A stretch of 64,000 bases of DNA from Haemonchus contortus (taxonomy: Eukaryota; Nematoda; Chromadorea; Rhabditida; Trichostrongylidae), in assembly GCA_000469685.2 (NCBI GenBank), contig LS997564.1, positions 13,060,091 through 13,124,090 on the forward strand, in the 5' to 3' direction. This document shows, one piece after another, positions 57,846 to 64,000 of the stretch. The notes under the pieces were generated by a model. That model was not told the origin of the DNA. It saw only the letters and a list, made by a program, of their open reading frames with translations, and made no database searches. Every line of letters begins with the position of its first letter. Position 1 is the first letter of the stretch. A program made the position numbers and the translations under genes.

Positions 57846-59109
57846 TTAGGTTGTTCGGAAAGGAATGCGCGTTTGAGTCCAAAAAATTTTTTATTATAAA
57901 AACGAAACTAAACAAGATCAATTTAAAAGGTATTCTCCATTACTATCGATGACTTGTTGTCTACGTTTAGGCAAAGAATGGATTCATCTTCTGAAGAACT
58001 CGGCCGGCTGCAACTCAAAGTAGTTGGACACCCTGAGTTGAACTTTTTCGCGGTTTTTGAATTTTCTCTCGGCCAAGGAGTGCTGCATTGACCGGAACAG
58101 ATGGTCATCGGATGGAGCCAGGTCTGGGCTGTTAGGCGGATGAGGCAGGAATTCCCAACCCCTATTCCTCAATTTTTTTCCATGGTGGTTTTCGCAACAT
58201 GTTGACGAGCGTTGCCGAGGAGGAATTTTGTCGACCTCGTTTCGACACCTTGATGACGCAGTGCTTGATCCACGCGGTCCAATTGATCTCCGTATCTATC
58301 CGCCGTCACCGTTTGACCCGAATTCAGGACTTCAAACTAGACTCAACTTTTGCTGTTCCACCAAACACAGAGCATCACCTTTCTGCCGTGTATATCCGGT
58401 TTCGGAGTCGGTTTTGGAGTGTCATCGGCGTCTAACCGCTGTCTTTTTCGTGTTGCGTAGTCGAGGCAGATCCATTTCTTGTCTGATGTAATAATAGAGT
58501 TGAAAAAACCGCTGTTCTTGGAGCGATGGAGAAGAATTTCGGCCATCGCCACTCGTGTTGCCTGGTTTGCGTCGCTCAGCTGGTGCGGTACCCATTTTCC
58601 GCCCCTGTTCGTCATGCAAATTGCCAGCAAGTGCTCATGGATGGTAGGGTTTCAGTAGCCAACATGTGTTGCCAGTTCTCGGGTGGTTTGGTGTGGACCC
58701 AATTTAATGACGGTCTCCAACACTTGGTTATCGACGAATTGAGGCCGACTTCCATGATCTTCGCCCTCCAAGCTTTCATTACCGTTTTTGAAACGCTAAT
58801 GCCATCGTGGACACTGGCTTCTGACAGGGCTTATTCGCCGTATACTTCAGATGTGGCACGATGAGATTCAGCAGCCGATTTTCCTTGTTTGAAGTTGTAC
58901 CACATGCAAGCCCGCAAAAGGCATTTTTGGTCAAGCACCTTTTAAACTTTTCTTTCTTAGAAAAAACAAAGTAGACATTGACAAAAATATATCAGAAGGT
59001 GCGCAATAAAAATCTCTTCCAAATAGACAAAACTGTTCTGAAAAATTTCCTATAGTAGGGGAGAAATGAATGGACAAAGTTAGCGCGCATTCCTTTCCGA
59101 ACAACCTAA
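57846..59109 (-). mobile_element. Full-length mariner of the Mos1 type, inactive
   Basis: A 1264-bp element is flanked by TA, with inverted ends TTAGGTTGTTCGGAAAGGAA. Transposase runs on the minus strand in broken frames: WICLDYATRKRQ after TSDKK (first catalytic Asp region, about 58500), KVMLCVWWN, and LPHPPNSPDLAPSDDHLF (third catalytic Asp of the DD34D triad, about 58150-58080). The last motif is that of the mauritiana/Mos1 branch. Frameshifts mean it cannot make transposase. A mariner called bandit has been described in the hookworm Ancylostoma caninum; whether this is the same family needs alignment. Confidence 0.9.
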
Positions 59110-61586
59110 TATATCAAAGGTACAGTGACTTGGGAAATACTTTGAACGTTTTAAAACCTGAGAATTGCAGGATATCTTTGTAAATAGAACGGCTTCGGAA
59201 GCATCAGTTGGACGAGGATGCAGTATCTGTAGACATGGCCCTCAGAAAACTTGAATGGGAGTCGAATAAAGCCCTTTTGTTTCACTTACCTCAAGGCACA
59301 GTTCACGTTGAAGATGTTTCCCCAGATATTTCGCTATAATGAACCTGTAACCCCACAGGGTAGCACAAAGGAAACTGTCGGGTCGGAGAACGGGCTGCAT
59401 TAGGTGTAGTAACGACCCTAAAAATTTCTGAGCGGACGAACACACCCCTAAAGACTGATGGATACTCATAATGTACTAGAGGCTATAGAGGTAGCACCAT
59501 TGGCGCCTGATGAACACGTCGCTTGCAGGAAGCTCACTCCAGCCAGTTGTACGCAGGGGTGCACACATTCAGACAGCCCGTCCGAATATCTCTTCAGTGC
59601 AACCTTTGTCGTCACATTCTCGTCCAACAGCTGATTTGACGACTTTTTCTGATGTCATTAATATCCACATATGCGCCAATTTTCGAGTTTTCTCCCCTCT
59701 TTTTGCACTATTTTAGAGTATAACTCCATAATTCGTTTTATCAGGTTCATTTCATTTTATATTTTTTTAATTCATGTACGTAAGGTGCATGTTCTAATAA
59801 ATAAATAAATTCGCCTAAAACTGGCCCGAACAGTGCTAGCGCAAAATTAAGTGTAAAGGGTAAAAAATTCTATTCTCATGTACACGACGTCATTTGACTA
59901 CTCTCTGTAAAGCAATTACACTGACGCATAACAAAAAACAAAAATATCGCGTGTGTTGTATCATCACATGTCCACGGGAGCCGAGTTATATGGAGAATAA
60001 TAGACTTTTCTACAACGCTTGAATTCATCATGAAAAGTGTGACATCAGGTCCAGTTTTAAGCCGGTCAAGTGGTACTAGGAGTGCTCGCCTGTAGCGATG
60101 TATCGCTGGGACGCCCTATTATTCTTCCACGTTTATATAACATTACCATTCTGAAGCAGTTCTCGAAGGACTCATCATTAAATGATCATAGAAAGGTCAA
60201 ATACGGGGTAATGGCGTCCAACGCTTTGAGACCTTCCAGAATTGCACTCTTGGTCGGCTAGGGGTTTTTTCTCTCAAAGAATCTGTTTTATCGATTGGAT
60301 GGGTTCATCCCTTTATGAAAGCTGAAGGAATGTCAGTTAGCAAGTGGAGGCCTGTTCCCAAAACCCTTTGAGGTTCACTAAATAGAATAGATGAGTACGG
60401 CTCTCCTATCACTACCATGAAGAGAACTTTGCTTTTCTTTGCCTAACCTATCATTTAAAATCTACTGAATTCAACAGCACGAGTCTTTTTGTTTGTCATA
60501 GAAATAATAGGACTGATCGCGGTTCCTTACCTCATAATAGACATTTCTGAAGAGTTATTGGAATTATTCAAGCTTCCCGAGTTTGTCATAGAAATATTTT
60601 ACAGGTCTTCAGAAACCTATTGAATCCCATGACTTCATGAGCTCACTGTTAGCTTTCGTTCTCTAATGAAAAACTTAGTCAGTCGCTGGTTCAGAAACGC
60701 AAACGGATTAGGCCTAAACTTTGCTGTTTATGACCGGAATGGCCATACCGTATTGTAATACTTGTGCATCAGAACTAAAACCGGCTTATGATGGTAGGAG
60801 CGGTGCCTACTGTTGGACGAGACACCTCTGGTTCAAGTTAGTTGATTAATTACTGATCCTCTGGCCAACGTTCAGGGATCACAGGCATTCCAAGTCCTGC
60901 TAGCGATCTCCCATGTGCTTGGCTCCTTGTAGAGAGTTCCTGCTGACCCAACCACCGTTTAGGAAAGAGTATGCAATGAGCTTCAGAAGTTTATTGAGGA
61001 AAGTTTGCGATGGGTATGTTACCCTGACTCGACTCGGCATCAACCTCACTTACACTCGAGGGAAAGCATATGGACTGCTGTGCCTTTTCAAAACTCATCC
61101 GAAGATTCCTTTCATTGCAAAAAAAGGAAATGGGTAGGGTGGTATAAGGTGACAGGCTCAGACAGTGTTCACACTCATGGAAGCCCAGCCAGATATGCCG
61201 TCACGTGGATAAGAAGCAGACATGAACAAACGAATTCGAGTATCTGCAATTGCATTAGATCAGTGTTTTATAGCTTTCAGTGTGTGCTTTCAGACTCCAC
61301 TGACGTGCATTCTTCCCACCGACCGACAGGCGGCGTTCTTGGCCACGTGTTGACAACGCAAGACAAATTGCGTTCACTGCTGAGTAAGTCGGAGCACGCG
61401 TGATCCATCGGTGTCCAGCGTTGTCAACATGTGGTTAACAGCGCCGTCGGTTGGTCGGTTGTCGGTCGGTCGTGGTAGTAAAGCATTTTGGTGGAGGCTG
61501 GAAGCACCCACTGGGAACTGAGGAACCAGCATAGTCTCCAACTTCTATCTTGCTTTAACCCCGCCATAGTTGTTGTAAACATAATA
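59110..61586. other. Intergenic stretch without recognised genes
   Basis: No exon chain with family resemblance was found. A minus-strand ORF at 59242-59469 has a plausible donor but no partner exons. Nothing else is called. Confidence 0.45.
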
Positions 61587-63156
61587 CAGTGTGTTTCAAA
61601 AGTATGTGCACACCCAACATTTTGTTTTTTTTTTGGGAATACCATTGCTTTCTGTAACCTGTGACCTTCACCATTCAATTCCTTGTGTGCGATAACCTAC
61701 GAACACATATGTATTCTGAGAGAACATCGTAGCTGCTAACATAATTTTATTAAACAAAAATTTCTTCTTTGTTTCAAAAGTATGTGCACACTTAGCAAAA
61801 AACAAAAATATAACCGAGATCAGGAATCAATAGGGCCGCCTAAATTTCTGTAGAGGGTATCGACTACGAGGAATCGTTTAAGAATGGTTTCGTTGCGGTA
61901 GATTCTTTAGTTACCTTTGAAATGAAAGTTTTGAGTGTGCACATACTTTTCGAACGGCGACTGGGCCGCTGTTTTTCATGTATTGCTGGACTCATTCGAA
62001 ACTCTGGCAGCTATCGCTCACAACCCATTGCTAGCCGTCCACGTATTTTGACTGCTCAGGAAAACAGGAGAATAGCCCGTCTTGGGGCGAATACTTCTTT
62101 GTCTGTGAGTCAGACGCGAGCTCAGAAGGGTTTACCAGTCTCGCGTACGACCGTTTGGCGCTCTATCCGCTCTGATGAGTATATCACACGAGAGACCATG
62201 AAGAAGGCTACTCGACTCAGTACTCGCCACAAGCTGACAAGGCTGGAGGTTGCTCGCGCAGACCATCAAAGAGCCTCCTCCGAAATTCCTTCTCGAAAAC
62301 ACGAGTGGCTCTCGGCGAAGGTACCTTCAGTAATGACAAAATCCATCCGGCCCATCGATATTGTGCTTCTTATCATCAGAAAAGATCACTCAAGAATAAA
62401 ATGGGTACAATACATTGTTTGTTCTAAAAATAGGAAAATTCTGAAAATTTTCGAACAACAGTATCTTGTCCCATGATGTTGCCATGTCCCCACGAGCAAA
62501 CTTCAGCCTTGTCAGCTTGAAGCGAGTAATGTGTGAGTAGCCTTCTTCATCGTCTCTCGTGTCATACACTCATAGGAGCGGATAGAGCGCCAAACGGTCG
62601 TACGCGAGGCTGATAAACCCATCTGAGCTCGGATCTGAGTCACAGACAAAGAAGTATTCGCCACAAGACGGGCTACTCCCCTGTTGTCTTGAGCAGTCAA
62701 AATACGTAGACGGCCAGGAATAGGTTGTGAGCGATAGTTGCCAGGGTCTCGAGTGAATCTAGCAATGTATGAAAAAGAGCGGCCCAGTTGCCGTTCGAAA
62801 AGTATGTGCACACTCAAAATTTTTCATTTCAAAGGTAACTAAAGAACCTACCGCAACGAAACCATTCTCAAACGATTCCTCGTAGTCGATAACCTCTACA
62901 GAAGTTTAGGTGGCCCTATTGGTTCCTGATTTCGGTTATATTTTTGTTTTTTGCTAAGTGTGCACATACTTTTGAAATAAAGAAGAACTTTTTCTTTAAT
63001 AAAAAATTATGTTAGCAGCTACGATGTTCTCTCAGAATAATTGTTCGTAGGTTATCGCACACAAGGAATTGAATGGTGAAGGTCACAGGTCACAAAAACC
63101 AATGGTATTCCCAAAAAACAAAATGTTGGGTGTGCACATACTTTTAAAACACACTG
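61587..63156. mobile_element. Foldback Tc1-like element made of two inverted 5' halves
   Basis: A 1570-bp element, flanked by TA, begins CAGTGTGTTTCAAAAGTATG and ends with its inverse. Arms of about 675 bp match each other over their length (CAAAAGTATGTGCACAC, AACCGAGATCAGGAATCAAT, TTACCTTTGAAATGAAA and so on). Each arm codes the DNA-binding part of a Tc1-type transposase: plus strand from 61922 (RPRILTAQENRRIARL, VSRTTVWRSI) and minus strand from 62817 (LRILTAQDNRGVARL, SASRTTVWRSI). About 210 bp of further, decayed transposase-like sequence belongs only to the left arm and forms the centre. Neither copy has a catalytic domain. Confidence 0.9.
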
Positions 63157-63179
63157 TAGAATGCTCTTTGTGCCGTGCG

Positions 63180-63535
63180 AGGTTTTACGTCATAATGGTA
63201 CTGAGTCACAGGTCGCAGCGCAGTATATACGGCAAAGGGTCGTTGGTTATGGAAGGGCACCCATATCTACCTTCATTATAAGACTTCTTTGGGAAATCCA
63301 GAACGCATCTAAACCTTTCTCGCTAAAATCTCCGTCTCATGCGCTAATATCGTGCAGTTTATATCGTAGTCAGTGCCGTTGTTCTGCTCAATTTTATGCC
63401 TACCAAGCGCCGTCATCAGGCTGCCGCGCCTCATACTAGCTAAGTTATTCGTGTAGCTAGTTGTCTTCCCATTTCTCCGATATATGTTGACCCACATGTC
63501 CGGCACTCCATGATCACGCCTATCAGTGCGCAATC
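63180..63535 (-). mobile_element. Penelope-like element remnant, GIY-YIG endonuclease part
   Basis: The minus strand codes, over frame breaks, MECRTCGSTYIGEMGRQLATRI, an arrangement of CxxC and YIGExGRQL seen in the GIY-YIG nuclease of Penelope-like retroelements, then LGRHKIEQ, TILAHETEILARK and DAFWI, the usual end of that protein. The reverse transcriptase part was not seen. It is a dead fragment. Confidence 0.65.
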
Positions 63536-63540
63536 ACCTG

Positions 63541-64000
63541 CTGTTCCTTAAGGACATGATGCAATCTTTTGTTATGCGCTGCTTGTCATAGAGCCAGTTC
63601 CAAACTGATAGCTGCTTGATGCTGTTATCAAGAATAGTACAACAACTTGCAGTCCGTTGCAGCTGAAAATGCTCCATTGTATAGCATTGCTAACTTAGAG
63701 GCACAGTCCACAGTAATTTTGAGGTTCCCGTTTTTATTCATGAGGCGGATTTATAGGTAGGGAATAGTTCATCGGTGATAAAGAAAGCGAGAGAATTCGC
63801 CGATTCCGAGAAAAACATAGCTCCTCAAATGTAGGGAAAATAGAGGTTGGACGAGATTTCCATGACGGAAATAACATGTAAAGGGTGTTTGGACGACATA
63901 TCACTTGCTGCAATTGCACCAAGAGCTGACTACATAAGTCCAGAACTGAACAGAAATGCCTTTCACTCTCCCTGAAGGTAATGAGAAATTGTTTGAACTT
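63541..64000. other. Right end of window, nothing recognised
   Basis: No gene or repeat that I can support. If the Penelope-like element is longer, decayed reverse transcriptase sequence would be expected here on the minus strand, but none was recognised. Confidence 0.4.

Noticed and set aside
59242..59469. 75-codon minus-strand ORF with a good internal donor
   Set aside because: No partner exon was found, so a gene cannot be supported.
1..64000. CRISPR arrays, bacterial operons, rRNA genes
   Set aside because: None seen. Tandem repeats here lack regular spacers, and the genes have nematode introns.

Overview
The window is nuclear DNA of a nematode, most likely a clade V strongylid such as a hookworm. 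Reasons: short exons with TTTCAG-type acceptors, likely trans-splice acceptors just upstream of start codons, clear homologues of Caenorhabditis genes (an intact ced-4), and large repeat-filled introns packed with mariner/Tc1 elements, RTE retrotransposon tails and a Penelope-like fragment. All splicing was done by eye. Models for ced-4, the aldo-keto reductase, TMX2, the bHLH gene, the membrane/I-2-like gene and MYBBP1A close in frame over all exons.

Layout. 1-324 is a C-terminal coding exon of uncertain ownership. 2252-7631 (+) is the 3' part of an EP400/Domino/SSL-1-type chromatin remodeller; a large intron holds a Tc1/mariner-like deletion derivative and a tRNA-Gln. 8355-12804 (+) is a full ced-4 (Apaf-1-like) gene, followed 262 bp later by a small three-helix membrane protein whose cytosolic part resembles protein phosphatase inhibitor 2 (13066-15080, +), a spacing that suggests an operon. 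16826-17318 (-) is an achaete-scute-like bHLH gene. 21086-24734 (+) is an aldo-keto reductase and 25591-27196 (-) a TMX2 homologue, divergent from 27529-44119 (+), a 25-exon MYBBP1A/Pol5 homologue. The 7.6-kb intron of that gene contains two partial minus-strand genes, at least one with a signal peptide.

From 44.1 kb on the DNA is mostly repeats. A partial nematode chemoreceptor-like 7TM gene (53986 to 47545, -) has introns filled by tandem satellites, a near full-length dead mariner and an RTE tail. Further on lie a MITE copy, an RTE tail, tandem duplications, a second dead mariner, a 1.57-kb foldback Tc1-like element and a Penelope-like GIY-YIG remnant.

Several conserved genes have basic cell functions (chromatin remodelling, apoptosis, ER thioredoxin, rRNA/Myb-binding nucleolar protein). 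The points most worth a second look are the membrane-tethered inhibitor-2-like protein next to ced-4, the nested minus-strand genes, the foldback Tc1 element and the possible duplicated tail of the EP400-like gene.
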